Assembly (NCBI GenBank): GCA_910585405.1 | Contig: CAJUDO010000006.1 | Span: 1 to 64,000, forward strand | Length of the DNA: 64,000 nt | Source of the DNA: an uncultured Peptococcaceae bacterium | GTDB taxonomy: Bacteria > Bacillota > Peptococcia > Peptococcales > Peptococcaceae | Direction: 5' to 3' | Shown here: in pieces, positions 54,041 to 63,080 of the stretch | Layout of the letters: each line of letters begins with the position of its first letter | How positions within the stretch are numbered: the first letter of the stretch is position 1 | The notes under the pieces: generated by a model | What the model was told of the DNA's origin: nothing | What the model saw: the letters and a program-made list of their open reading frames with translations, nothing else | The model's database searches: none | Translations under genes and position numbers: made by a program

Positions 54041-54334
54041 TTACTCTTTGGCTTCCGCTTCCTGAATGGTTTTCAGAATATCAGCCTTGTTTTTGACTTC
54101 ACCCAAATCAATGTTGTGTTCCGCTGCATAGGCTTTCAGTTCGTCAACCTTCATTTCATCAATGGGTTTTGCATCAGCTTCCCCTTCAACCGTATGCCCC
54201 AAATCTTTCAGTTTGGAAGCAAGGGCTTCATCATTGGTTTCAAATACCCCCTTTACAAATCTGCAAAGGGGGCGATTGTTGGAAGCATCCCAAAGAATGT
54301 TAGGGGTTTTCGGTTTCTTTGTTACCTTGAACAT
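54041..54334 (-). CDS. small head protein with HeH/LEM-like domain
   Basis: A 97-residue protein. The C-terminal IDEMKVDELKAYAAEHNIDLGEVKNKADILKTIQ looks like a HeH/LEM or Rho-N-type helix-extension-helix motif, often found in phage head-tail proteins beside the capsid gene. Confidence 0.68.
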   Translation of the reverse strand: MFKVTKKPKTPNILWDASNNRPLCRFVKGVFETNDEALASKLKDLGHTVEGEADAKPIDEMKVDELKAYAAEHNIDLGEVKNKADILKTIQEAEAKE

Positions 54335-54354
54335 ACAATCACCTTACCCTTTCT

Positions 54355-55326
54355 TTACGCTGTGGCTGTTTTCAGCCCGGTAATAGCACCGTGAAGGAAA
54401 GCCGGACCATGTGCAAGCCCGATCTGCCCGTAAATCTGCACCTTGTCAGAAGCACCCGTTTTTGCCAAATCTTCCTGAAACAGTACGCCCTTACCGGGAA
54501 CTGCCTGAAATACCGGGGCGATATGTGCCATATCCGCAATCAGAAGGGAATCATTCGGCATGGAGCGATCCCAAACAATACCCATCTTGAAGAAGTCGGT
54601 TTCAATCTCTGTGATATTCATACCGCCCACATTCTGCGTAGTCTGCATATTCGCCTTGAACTGATCGGCGTAAAGGTTGGTAATAGCCTGCTTCTGATAT
54701 GCACCGCAAAACAGAACCATCTTACCAAAGTATGCTCCATTGTCAGCCATTTCACGGAAAAGCTGATCCAGCAAATTCTTGTTCAGGGCTGCATCAGCGG
54801 CGGCAATGGAAGTTCCGGTGTCAGAAGTGCAAAGTTCCAGCATACCACGGGTTTTATTTGCGACATTCGCCGCCGTGGAAATCTGATAAGTGCCACGAAT
54901 GAAGGAAAATTCCACATCACGGGCAATCTTAATCAATTTCTGCTGAATCTGCCACGCCTTTTCATCTGCCGGGTTCGGGTTCTGCCCCGCCGTGTTCAGC
55001 CCGGACATTCTGCCGGAATTGCTCTGTTTCGCATAAGTCAGATCAATCACTTCCTGATGAATCTGAACAACATTCTTTTCCTGCTGCCTTGCAATATGGC
55101 TTGCTGCCGGGGCTGTTGCGGAAGCACTTTCGGAAATCTCCGGCTGCTCCGCTTCCGGGAAGTCATAAAGAACGGCGGTAGGAAATTCAAAATTGTCGGT
55201 CTGTCTGCCGCCCGTAAGCCCGCCAATCATAGAAAGAAACGGGGTTTGGGTAGGATCAGCCGTAAAGAGTTCACCCGCATAATTGGGTAAATTCCAAGTA
55301 GTACCAATACCTGTTACCTGTGGCAT
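54355..55326 (-). CDS. major capsid protein (SU10 type)
   Basis: The start at ATG 55326 (TAAGGTG upstream) gives 323 residues. TWNLPNYAGELFTADPTQTPFLSMIGGLTGGRQTDNFEFP and VFQAVPGKGVLFQEDLAKTGASDKVQIYGQIGLAHGP match the SU10 major capsid family (HK97 fold). Confidence 0.9.
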   Translation of the reverse strand: MPQVTGIGTTWNLPNYAGELFTADPTQTPFLSMIGGLTGGRQTDNFEFPTAVLYDFPEAEQPEISESASATAPAASHIARQQEKNVVQIHQEVIDLTYAKQSNSGRMSGLNTAGQNPNPADEKAWQIQQKLIKIARDVEFSFIRGTYQISTAANVANKTRGMLELCTSDTGTSIAAADAALNKNLLDQLFREMADNGAYFGKMVLFCGAYQKQAITNLYADQFKANMQTTQNVGGMNITEIETDFFKMGIVWDRSMPNDSLLIADMAHIAPVFQAVPGKGVLFQEDLAKTGASDKVQIYGQIGLAHGPAFLHGAITGLKTATA

Positions 55327-55360
55327 ATTTTTCACCTTATTTAACCTTTCGTTTTAATTT

Positions 55361-55987
55361 TTACATCAGGACAACGCCTTCTGCGGCGGCTTCCTGTTTG
55401 ATTTTGATAACCTCTAATTGGTTGTTATTCTTGCGGGCATCCGCAAGGCGGGCTTCATATCCCGCTGCCGTGGAATTGGGAACAGTAGAAGAAGCCCCCG
55501 GTTGAAAGCCTGTGAACTGCTGCTGTGTCTGTTCCTGAACATCAAACATATATCCGTCAGACTTCTTCAAGACTTCAATCTGTTCATCAAAGCCGGAAAG
55601 TTTACCATCTTCCCCGATTTTCACCTTTGACATATCCAGCATAGCCTTAACCGCTTTTCCGTTCTTTGCCTTTGCACCGGAAAGGGCGATTTCAACAGCG
55701 TTATCCAGCTTCAACTTTGCCAATTCTTCATCATGGGCTTTCTGCTGATCGGCGTTCTGCTTCTGCAAATCGGAAATCTGCTGCTGCAACGCCGCATTGT
55801 CACCGCTGGATTTCTTCAAATCCTCAAGCTGTTTATCCCTGTCCGAAACAGACTTTTTCAAGGTCTTGTTTTCCTCGTTTACCTCGTTGAACCTTGTCTT
55901 TGTGACAAAGTTTCCATCAAGGGAATCCATCACCTTTTTTGCCTGTTCCTCTGTCAATCCCATTGCAATCAAATCTTCTTTGTTCAT
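55361..55987 (-). CDS. capsid scaffolding protein (GP20-like)
   Basis: The start at ATG 55987 (AAGGAAGG upstream) gives 208 residues. A short helical start (NKEDLIAMGLTEEQAKKVMDSLDGNFVTKTRFNEVNEENKTLKKSVSDRDKQLEDL) leads into a long coiled coil to about residue 110, then a tail. It matches phage minor structural protein GP20, a scaffold. Confidence 0.88.
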   Translation of the reverse strand: MNKEDLIAMGLTEEQAKKVMDSLDGNFVTKTRFNEVNEENKTLKKSVSDRDKQLEDLKKSSGDNAALQQQISDLQKQNADQQKAHDEELAKLKLDNAVEIALSGAKAKNGKAVKAMLDMSKVKIGEDGKLSGFDEQIEVLKKSDGYMFDVQEQTQQQFTGFQPGASSTVPNSTAAGYEARLADARKNNNQLEVIKIKQEAAAEGVVLM

Positions 55988-56147
55988 TGTGTTTACCTTC
56001 CTTTCAAATTTTCCGTTTTTTACCGTGGGTAACGAACCACGAAATTTGACCTTGTTCTTTACCGTCTGCAACGCTTAAAAGACGAAATCGCTATTTAACC
56101 CATAGTTGGAAGATAGGCGGATCACCTTCTTTCTGAAAAAGGGCATG

Positions 56148-56185
56148 AAAAAACCACCTTTGAAAGTTAATCTTCAAAAGTGGTT
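56148..56185 (-). terminator. intrinsic terminator after the MuF/Cys-rich pair
   Basis: AACCACCTTTGAA (56152-56164) with TTCAAAAGTGGTT (56173-56185), one mismatch, and six T residues on the minus strand. It overlaps the stop codon of the 79-residue gene and separates it from the scaffold gene. Confidence 0.75.
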
Positions 56186-56423
56186 ATTTCTTCTCTTTTT
56201 CCTTTTCGTAATACTCACATTCAGCCTTGTTCATCACAATTTCAAGCGGCTTGAATTGTGGGTAAGGGTAAATTCTGCAACACCCTTTTTGATAATGGTT
56301 TGAATAAACTGTGCCATCATCACGGAATATGCAATCTTTACATTGTCGGCATTTATCAAATTGGGTGTTGTCTGTCAACACTTCATCCGCATACCGTTCT
56401 TCCAGCGTTTTCTTTTCAGCCAT
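56184..56423 (-). CDS. small Cys-rich protein downstream of the MuF toxin-like gene
   Basis: A 79-residue protein with six cysteines (CRQCKDC at residues 25-31, GCC near 47, ECEYY near 69), likely a zinc-binding fold, plus a charged tail. It lies directly downstream of the MuF gene and before a terminator. It could be a structural accessory or an immunity-type protein; no function is recognised. Confidence 0.75.
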   Translation of the reverse strand: MAEKKTLEERYADEVLTDNTQFDKCRQCKDCIFRDDGTVYSNHYQKGCCRIYPYPQFKPLEIVMNKAECEYYEKEKEKK

Positions 56424-56438
56424 TCAACCACCTTCTTT

Positions 56439-58940
56439 CTACCGCTGCGGGCTTTGCCCTATCACTTCAAGATCAATATAAATCATTCCGGGCGTTTTCT
56501 CAACCTTTGTAACACGGAATGTTGTTCCCTGTTGCAATATGATTTCCGATTCTTGCCCGAAACTGCTTTGTGGCTTCAGCCCATCCCACGATTTACCCCC
56601 GCCGTTTCCAAAAGCTGAAAACGGTTCAACATACATCATTTGTGTACCGGAAGGGGCGTATATGTTCAGGATAATATCACCGCTGAACCCTTTGCCCTTT
56701 GCCACGCCGCACGAACAAAAGCCGTATTCCGTAGGCGTTGTTCCCAAAAGCAAGGCTTCCAACTCTGATTGTGAAGCGTGTTGCAGCTTATCCATTGGGA
56801 CATTGAAGAACTTATCCATTCCCTTAAACCTACAACCACGCTGCAACCAAAAATCTTCCTGATAAACTGATTTTTCAATTATATCAGTCATAGCGTTAAT
56901 TTCTTTTCGCATTGCTCCGGGCTTCCAGCCGGAATATTTAACACCGATCTGATCCAAGTCCACATTGCCAACGCCTAAAAACTTTTCGCTGCCGTATTCA
57001 ATGCCCCGCAATGGCTCATTGAACTTGTGATAGCTTTGGGTGTAATCATAAATTGCATTTTTCTGAATGGGTGGGGAAGTTCGCCATACCTCGCCGCATT
57101 TATCACGCAACAGGGCATCCGCTTCTTTGGTGCTTTTCGCCCACATTGCCGCATCCTTGCGGGCTTGCGAAAAGGCATCATCTACCGCTGTATCTATTAT
57201 ACCACTTTTTTCAACATTTTTCAAATCAGATTGAACTTTTGCAATTTCCTGTTCAATCTTCTTTAACTGTTGCTGAATATCGTGGTAACTGCTGCCTTCT
57301 GCATCCAATTCTTCAAGCTGCTTGTAAAACTCCTGATATTTCTTCATCAGGTCAGGATCGGTTTCAGTAATGAACTTGCCTTCATAGTATTGCTTTTTCC
57401 CGGCAATGTTCAGCCCTTGCCAATCGGCGGTTGTTACATCCTTACCGTACCAAATCCCCGAATAGGTCTTTACCTCGAAATCGTCAAGCTGCTGTTGAAT
57501 GGCTGCTTTTTCGACTTCAAGTTCAAGCTGCTTCTTTGCAAGGGCTTTCTTCTGTTCAGCCTTCAACTTTTCATTCAGCTTTTCTTGCCACTCCGCTTTT
57601 TGGGCTTCAATAGCTTCTGCCTGTGAATGAAGGTCTTTCAGCTTTGCCAAATCATCACCATCTGCCAGCTCGTCAAGGCTTCCGAAATCCTTAATTGCTT
57701 CTTCATAAGTCCAGCCCCCGGAAACAGCCTTGAACTGTATTTCCAAATCTTCAAGCTGAACATCCGCTTCCGCAATTTTGGCTTGCAGCTTCTTCTTTGT
57801 CAGATATTCCTTTTTCGGGGGCGGCGTGGGTTCAGGCTCTTTGTGGTGCTTGTAATGAAGGGTTGAACCATCATCCACCACATCAAAGCCGGATTTATCG
57901 CCACCATCAACAAAAGTTTCCTTCCAATCCTGATAATTCATATCATCCGGGATATAGTAGGTTTTGCCCGTTTCTTCATCCCTTGCCGCCCGTTCCCCAA
58001 TATCCCCGAAATCTTCATCAAAATAGGGAACTGTGGTTGAACGACAAAACACATGAAAGGGCGGGGCGGTAACTCCCGGCTGATAGTCCTTCATGGGAAA
58101 ATGCTTTCCGTCAAGGCTGCGGCATATATCGGAAGTGTGGGAATCAAGGGTTGCAACAATTTCAAACTGTTCAACACCCAATTCTTCAAAGCAATCCTTC
58201 TGTGCCGCTGAACTGAAATAGGCTTCTTCCGTCATTATCAGCCTTCCGGCGTTATATCGGGAAGTTTTCATCTTCTTTGCAAGTGAATCAATCGCCTTTT
58301 GCGGATCAGCACCCAACATGATATTTTGGGTAAGTTCCCCGTGAACTTCTGAAATCAGCTTTTTCTTATTGCCCCAAATCCTTTCAGAAAAGTTCTTCCC
58401 ATCTACCGCCCACGGTTTAGCAAGCACCTTTTCAATCTGTGATTGATCCAGCCCAGCAATATCCCAACCGATATTGAACCCCTTTTGAAGTTCGTATGCG
58501 GTATGATAATAGCCGCTTTCAAACAAATCACCCATTGCCCCGGTTACTGTTCCAAGCTGTTTTGAAAACATAACTTCAAGGCTTTGCTGTGTCTGAATTT
58601 TCAGGGCTTCCAGCTTTGAAATATGGTACTTTGCAGAAGCATTTTCCAATTCCTTCATCCAGCCGCCCATTAAAGCGTTATCCTGCCCGTATTTGATATA
58701 GTCCTGAACATCCCACTTGAATTCTTTCAGGGCTGCACCTTTCAGATATTGTCGGGCTTCTGCAAGGGAAATTCCGTTGTTGTCGGCAAAACGCTGATAC
58801 CAGCGGGCAATCTGCCCTTCAATCTGCTTTTGGGCTTCCTTGTACTGCCTTTCTATTTCAGCAACGGCGGCTGCACCTTGCCCATTTTGGGCGGCTTCAA
58901 GCTGTTCAAAACGCAACTTCCAATATTCGCTATTCTGCAT
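56439..58940 (-). CDS. MuF head morphogenesis protein fused to an ADP-ribosyltransferase-like domain
   Basis: The start at ATG 58940 (AAAGGCGG upstream) gives 833 residues. Residues about 1-340 are the MuF/SPP1-gp7 minor head domain (TSRYNAGRLIMTEEAYFSSAAQKDCFEELGVEQFEIVATLDSHTSDICRSLDGKHFP, FHVFCRSTTVPYF). Residues about 375-600 form long coiled coils. The C-terminus (about 640-825) looks like an ADPRT exoenzyme: Arg in LQRGCRF near 701, CSCG at 742-745 in the place of the STS motif, and an ExE motif QESEII with Glu 797 and 799. The R-(S)-E layout suggests ADP-ribosylation of host proteins after injection; activity is inferred. Confidence 0.82.
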   Translation of the reverse strand: MQNSEYWKLRFEQLEAAQNGQGAAAVAEIERQYKEAQKQIEGQIARWYQRFADNNGISLAEARQYLKGAALKEFKWDVQDYIKYGQDNALMGGWMKELENASAKYHISKLEALKIQTQQSLEVMFSKQLGTVTGAMGDLFESGYYHTAYELQKGFNIGWDIAGLDQSQIEKVLAKPWAVDGKNFSERIWGNKKKLISEVHGELTQNIMLGADPQKAIDSLAKKMKTSRYNAGRLIMTEEAYFSSAAQKDCFEELGVEQFEIVATLDSHTSDICRSLDGKHFPMKDYQPGVTAPPFHVFCRSTTVPYFDEDFGDIGERAARDEETGKTYYIPDDMNYQDWKETFVDGGDKSGFDVVDDGSTLHYKHHKEPEPTPPPKKEYLTKKKLQAKIAEADVQLEDLEIQFKAVSGGWTYEEAIKDFGSLDELADGDDLAKLKDLHSQAEAIEAQKAEWQEKLNEKLKAEQKKALAKKQLELEVEKAAIQQQLDDFEVKTYSGIWYGKDVTTADWQGLNIAGKKQYYEGKFITETDPDLMKKYQEFYKQLEELDAEGSSYHDIQQQLKKIEQEIAKVQSDLKNVEKSGIIDTAVDDAFSQARKDAAMWAKSTKEADALLRDKCGEVWRTSPPIQKNAIYDYTQSYHKFNEPLRGIEYGSEKFLGVGNVDLDQIGVKYSGWKPGAMRKEINAMTDIIEKSVYQEDFWLQRGCRFKGMDKFFNVPMDKLQHASQSELEALLLGTTPTEYGFCSCGVAKGKGFSGDIILNIYAPSGTQMMYVEPFSAFGNGGGKSWDGLKPQSSFGQESEIILQQGTTFRVTKVEKTPGMIYIDLEVIGQSPQR

Positions 58941-59142
58941 CAGCCCCACCGCCTTTCACAAAGCGGGGAACAATCAGGCGGTAAAAGCTGCATACTGTTC
59001 TATTGTTTATTGTTAAATTGAACTTTTTGAACCGCATCAACATCAGCCACGCAAAGAAAGCAAATACACGCCCTAAAATGGGGCTGTTATACTCCACTTC
59101 AAGGGGAACGGGTAAAATGTCAATCTTTCTGATTTTCGCCAT
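58930..59142 (-). CDS. small phage protein between portal and MuF genes
   Basis: The start at ATG 59142 is fixed by GGAAGGTG; 70 residues (MAKIRKIDILPVPLEVEYNS...), basic, with one hydrophobic stretch (VFAFFAWLMLMRF). It overlaps portal and MuF genes by 11-23 bases. The role is unknown. Confidence 0.7.
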   Translation of the reverse strand: MAKIRKIDILPVPLEVEYNSPILGRVFAFFAWLMLMRFKKFNLTINNRTVCSFYRLIVPRFVKGGGADAE

Positions 59143-60646
59143 TTGAATCACCTTCCTTTTTCGGCGGCTGATTGCCGGGTTGCTGCCCGAAAGGGTTATA
59201 TTGCTGTTCAAGCATTTCTTCCTTCTCTTTTTCCCGCTGCTTTTCCAACCGTTCAAGTTCCTGCTGCGGATCATCAATCCACGGGTGCATACCAATGATT
59301 GTTTCATCCGAAATGATACCAACGGAAGCGGCACAATTCGCAATGGCTTCACTTTCATTGATAAGAATATCCCGGTTGAAGATAATGGTTACTTCTTCAT
59401 TCTCAAAATTGCCCCTTCCTGTGTTTGCAAGGTGGGCATTGACAAACCAAAGGATTTCTTCAAAGGCTGCCTGAAATTCGGTTTCCATTTCATTAGCATC
59501 TAAATCAATATCAGAATACATTGATTGAATGTTCATCTGATTAGGGTTGCCGGAAAGCCTATCATCCTTTGCATCATAGCCCATAGCATTTTCAATCAGG
59601 GCTTTCTTGAAGATTTCCAAGATAACCTTGTAATTTTCCGCATTTACGGTAATTTCAAGGGTTTCAACCCCGCCTTTGGTTTCACCGTCAAAGCGAACTT
59701 TAACAGCCCCGTATGTGGCAAGGTTTTTTCTGAACTCCCCTAAATTCGTACCGTCATAGTTTTTCAGAACAAGAATTGTGTTCCGGGCATCTTCCTGCAT
59801 ATTGTTTTCAAAGTCCGAAAGCATAACATTGATACCGTCTTGAAGGGATTTCACCTTCTTAATCAGCGGTATTTCCTGTTCGTTGTACTTCAAAGGAATC
59901 AGGGGGATTTTCGCCCAATTCAAAGGCTTGCCGTTGTTCATCACATAGGCACAATCCTGTTCTTCCACGGTCAAATCAGGAATCAGCACATTGCCATCAA
60001 GAATATAGCAATGAATACCTTGCATATCAAACACTTCAACCTTTTCAATGATTGTTGGCTTGATACCGTCATAGCCCGCCACCAAGTAAAGCCGGATTGC
60101 CCCCGCTAAAATGGTGTGTTCGCTATCTTCCCAAATAGGAAGGATTTCATACCCCGGAAACAGCCGGAAAGAAAATTCCCCGTCTTTGGTGTAGTAGGGG
60201 AACAACCACGAAATACCATGATTCAGGGCGGCTTTCCCGCCGTTCTTCAAGGTTTTCATAAATCGCTTATTGAACACCTGTTTCAGAAGTTCGGTGTAAA
60301 GTTCGTTCTTCCCATCTATGGCAAAGGGCTGTCCTAAAAGGTAGTTCGCTTTTTGGTTCACCATCTTTGCATACTGATTATCAATCAGGCGGTTATTCGG
60401 AAGATTTTCAACCACTTGCAGCTTCCCATCTTCCCCGATCATGGTTCTTTTGCGGGTAAGTATATCATGTTCATTCTGATAGTACAGTTGCCCTTTAATC
60501 TGCATGATCCGTTCCGGCGAACCCTTCCAACGCATGATTTCCTGTTCAAGAAATTCTTTGTTGTTCATTTTGGCTTTGAACCCGAACAGCATAAAATTTG
60601 AAATCCGGTTCAATGCGTTTTCAATTCCGTTCAGCACCTTTTTCAC
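59120..60646 (-). CDS. portal protein (SPP1 gp6-like)
   Basis: A 508-residue protein. LPNNRLIDNQYAKMVNQKANYLLGQPFAIDGKNELYTELL, GFGYKG-like wing region and DFENNMQEDARNTILVLKNYDGTNLGEFRKNLATYGAVKVRF, and DLDANEMETEFQAAFEEILWFVNAHL match SPP1-type portals. The C-terminus is Gln/Glu rich. It forms the dodecameric DNA gate of the head. Confidence 0.93.
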   Translation of the reverse strand: MKKVLNGIENALNRISNFMLFGFKAKMNNKEFLEQEIMRWKGSPERIMQIKGQLYYQNEHDILTRKRTMIGEDGKLQVVENLPNNRLIDNQYAKMVNQKANYLLGQPFAIDGKNELYTELLKQVFNKRFMKTLKNGGKAALNHGISWLFPYYTKDGEFSFRLFPGYEILPIWEDSEHTILAGAIRLYLVAGYDGIKPTIIEKVEVFDMQGIHCYILDGNVLIPDLTVEEQDCAYVMNNGKPLNWAKIPLIPLKYNEQEIPLIKKVKSLQDGINVMLSDFENNMQEDARNTILVLKNYDGTNLGEFRKNLATYGAVKVRFDGETKGGVETLEITVNAENYKVILEIFKKALIENAMGYDAKDDRLSGNPNQMNIQSMYSDIDLDANEMETEFQAAFEEILWFVNAHLANTGRGNFENEEVTIIFNRDILINESEAIANCAASVGIISDETIIGMHPWIDDPQQELERLEKQREKEKEEMLEQQYNPFGQQPGNQPPKKEGDSNGENQKD

Positions 60647-60670
60647 CCCTTTCTATCGCATAATATAAAC

Positions 60671-60702
60671 AAAAGCCCGAAAACACACGGTTTTCAAGGC
60701 TC
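60671..60702 (-). terminator. intrinsic terminator after the large terminase
   Basis: AGCC...GGCT and AAAAC/GTTTT pairing with T4 on the minus strand, 22 bases past the TerL stop. Confidence 0.6.
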
Positions 60703-60723
60703 TTTGTTACTAATGTGTTATTT

Positions 60724-61989
60724 TTAGTCAAAGCTGAACGCATCCGGCAACAGAAGTTTTGTCACACCATACCGCATAGAATCCATACCGTGTGAAAATT
60801 CATGATCCGGCTTGTCGGTCAGCTTCCCATCTTTATCTTTACCCCAACAGTAGTTTTCAATTTCTTTCTTGAACTCCACGCACCGGGGATGAACCACAAT
60901 CTGATAGTTCTGTATAAGCTGAATACCGTGGTTCACACTATCCTTGCCCTTGCGGGAAGGCTCTGCTTTGATGCCTTCATCTTGCAATTCCACAATGCTT
61001 TTCGGCTCTGCATTATCGCAAATAACCTTCTGCCCGCCATAGCCCATTTTCTTAATCTGTTCAGCTATGATTTTGTTGGTAACGCCTGTTTGATACCATT
61101 CATCAAAAATGTATATCCGCATTGCAGCATTATCCACCATTTCACACACAAAGGCGTTTGGATCAGTAAAACCGAAATCAAGGTTGAACGCTGATTTTAT
61201 ACCGGGGATTGCCCGGATCGTGTCAACATTGAAATCTTCACATACAACATTGGTGTAAATCAACCCTTCCGCAATGCCCCATTCACCTTCACCTTCTATG
61301 CGGTATCGGCGGGGGTTGTTCTTCTGCATTTTCAGGAATATGCTGCGGTCAGATTCATCCAACCATTCATTACATTTCCATGTGGTAGTTTTTACAAAGG
61401 TATCTTCATCAGGTGTATCAAAGAACCGGGCTTTCAGCCAGCTTGTAGCACTCCACGGGTTGAAGGTCAGGGTTATTTGCTTGAAATACCCTTCCGGCAC
61501 TTCACCACGGATTGACAAATCAAGTTTATTGAAATCATCTTCATTTGTGATTTCATAGGCTTCTTCAATCCATACCCAACACAGCACGCCCTTGTCAACT
61601 GAAATAGAAGTGATTTTCAAGCCATCATCCAGCCCACGGAACAAAATCTTTTGCCCTGTGTCTGTCCGGGTTATTTGCATAGGGGAAACAGTACATTCAA
61701 AGTAACCATCAAGCCCCAACCTGTGAATTGCCCATTTCAGATCACTATACACGGAATCCCGCAAGGTGTTTGAATAGCGGCGAACACATAACCCGTTGCT
61801 TTGCGGATATTTGAACAACCGAACAATCATGTTCAAGGCTGTTGTTTTACTTTTCTTTGAACCTCTTGAACCCTTACAAACACGGTATCTTGCTTTTGTG
61901 TGCCAAAAGTCTTTGTAACTCTTGCCGACAATCGCCGGAAGGTTTATCCTGAACGCTTCACTATTCTTCAAGGTCTGCTTCCCCCTCAA
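60724..61989 (-). CDS. terL: terminase large subunit (PBSX/terminase-3 family)
   Basis: A 421-residue protein. KGSRGSKKSKTTALNM (about 39-54) is the variant Walker A, VLCWVWIEEAYEI (about 134-146) the Walker B with catalytic Glu, and the nuclease domain has NLDFGFTDPNAFV, VICDNAEPKS and HGMDSMRYG acidic residues. It drives DNA packaging. It overlaps TerS by 29 bases. Confidence 0.95.
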   Translation of the reverse strand: MRGKQTLKNSEAFRINLPAIVGKSYKDFWHTKARYRVCKGSRGSKKSKTTALNMIVRLFKYPQSNGLCVRRYSNTLRDSVYSDLKWAIHRLGLDGYFECTVSPMQITRTDTGQKILFRGLDDGLKITSISVDKGVLCWVWIEEAYEITNEDDFNKLDLSIRGEVPEGYFKQITLTFNPWSATSWLKARFFDTPDEDTFVKTTTWKCNEWLDESDRSIFLKMQKNNPRRYRIEGEGEWGIAEGLIYTNVVCEDFNVDTIRAIPGIKSAFNLDFGFTDPNAFVCEMVDNAAMRIYIFDEWYQTGVTNKIIAEQIKKMGYGGQKVICDNAEPKSIVELQDEGIKAEPSRKGKDSVNHGIQLIQNYQIVVHPRCVEFKKEIENYCWGKDKDGKLTDKPDHEFSHGMDSMRYGVTKLLLPDAFSFD

Positions 61990-62461
61990 AGATAATAGGA
62001 ATGTTCATATTCACATCCAACTTGTCATTCCACATACCTAAATGCTTACCAAGTAATTCAAGGGCTTTCAACTTTGAAGAAAGTTTTACTTCCCGTTCAA
62101 TACCTGTTTCACCGTTTTTTGTAGGGATAGTTTTTACTTTTACTGATTCAATCGCCGCAAGATCAGCTTCATCAGCATCAGGAAGGATTTCACAATCATT
62201 ATTGACAACATCAGTAATCTTGACAAATGCAATTTTAGCAAGTTCCTGAACAACCCGATCCTGATTTATTCCGGTTCGGCGGCTTCTTTCGGCAAGGGCT
62301 TTTTCAATCGCTTCTGAAATGTAAGGTTTTGCAAGGTTTTCTGTTGCGGTCTGCCTTGCATTGTCTACCTTGTAGCCCGCCCTGATTGCAGCCTGTGTTG
62401 CGTTCAGGTCAATCAGGTATTCTTCAACAAATCGCTTCTGTTTCTCTGTCATTCGTGCCAT
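61961..62461 (-). CDS. terS: terminase small subunit
   Basis: The start at ATG 62461 (GGGGGTG upstream) gives 166 residues. MTEKQKRFVEEYLIDLNATQAAIRAGYKVDNARQTATENLAKPYISEAIEKALAERSRRTG is the DNA-binding helix-turn-helix of the terminase-2 family. It recognises the packaging site. Confidence 0.95.
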   Translation of the reverse strand: MARMTEKQKRFVEEYLIDLNATQAAIRAGYKVDNARQTATENLAKPYISEAIEKALAERSRRTGINQDRVVQELAKIAFVKITDVVNNDCEILPDADEADLAAIESVKVKTIPTKNGETGIEREVKLSSKLKALELLGKHLGMWNDKLDVNMNIPIIFEGEADLEE

Positions 62462-62493
62462 CCGGCAACACCCCCTTTCAAGGCATATAAAAA

Positions 62494-62555
62494 TTCCCGG
62501 TGGGTAGGAGTTCACCGACCTTGCCCGAAATCGGCTATGAGTACCCCACCGGGAA
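62494..62555 (-). other. large structured hairpin upstream of terS
   Basis: Perfect 11-bp outer stem TTCCCGGTGGG (62494-62504) / CCCACCGGGAA (62545-62555) around a 40-base internal region with further pairing, followed by T5 on the minus strand. It could be a terminator, a structured leader RNA or part of the packaging region. Confidence 0.55.
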
Positions 62556-62562
62556 AATAAGA

Positions 62563-62589
62563 AAATCAGCAAGTTTCCCTTGCTGATTT
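62563..62589 (-). terminator. intrinsic terminator of the DUF1492-type gene
   Basis: Perfect 11-bp arms AAATCAGCAAG (62563-62573) and CTTGCTGATTT (62579-62589), then a T-rich minus-strand tail. Confidence 0.7.
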
Positions 62590-62638
62590 CTCATTGTATA
62601 TTTTACATCTTACCCTTCATAGGTTGCAATATGGATCA

Positions 62639-62676
62639 CATAGGTTTTCATAGGTTTTCATAGGTTTTCATAGGTT
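62639..62676. repeat. 10-bp tandem repeat CATAGGTTTT
   Basis: Nearly four direct copies (62639-62676), with one more CATAGGTT nearby at 62621. The stop codon of the DUF1492-type gene lies within the array. Confidence 0.8.
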
Positions 62677-63080
62677 GTTTCAAATTCCTTCAAGGCGTAC
62701 CCGTGCATTTCAATTACATATTGATATGTAAAGTTCATTTCAACGCTGATAACCTCAAACTTCTTGAACTCAACATACCGCTTGAACAGAAGGGCGATAT
62801 AATCAGAATTCTTCAATCCCTGAATCTGATTTATTATCTTGTGTTTTTCGTCAACGAACTTATCAATTTCAGCATTGATTTCTGCTTCAAGGTCAATGAT
62901 CCTGCATATTGGCTTCACAAACGGGGCATCCCCGGAAGGGCTTGTTTGCACTCTCTCTTTGGAATAGTCAATGCCCCCGGTGCTTTGTGCTTGAAGCCGC
63001 AAATCGTGAACTTCCTTGATTTTCTGATTGATAACGGTATCTAACCGCTGTAACTGCTGCAAATATTCTTTCGCTTTCAT
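62658..63080 (-). CDS. DUF1492-type phage late regulator
   Basis: A 140-residue protein. The first 90 residues form a coiled coil (KAKEYLQQLQRLDTVINQKIKEVHDLRLQA... CRIIDLEAEINAEIDKFVDEKHKIINQIQGL), and the C-terminus (SDYIALLFKRYVEFKKFEVISVEMNFTYQYVIEMHGYALKEFE) resembles a sigma-region-4-like helix-turn-helix. Proteins of this kind lie just upstream of terminase in many Bacillota phages and activate late genes. Confidence 0.78.
   Translation of the reverse strand: MKAKEYLQQLQRLDTVINQKIKEVHDLRLQAQSTGGIDYSKERVQTSPSGDAPFVKPICRIIDLEAEINAEIDKFVDEKHKIINQIQGLKNSDYIALLFKRYVEFKKFEVISVEMNFTYQYVIEMHGYALKEFETTYENL

Noticed and set aside
62639..62676. Tandem repeat as a phase-variation switch of the regulator gene
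   Set aside because: The stop codon falls within the second repeat in any copy number of two or more, so repeat number would not change the protein.
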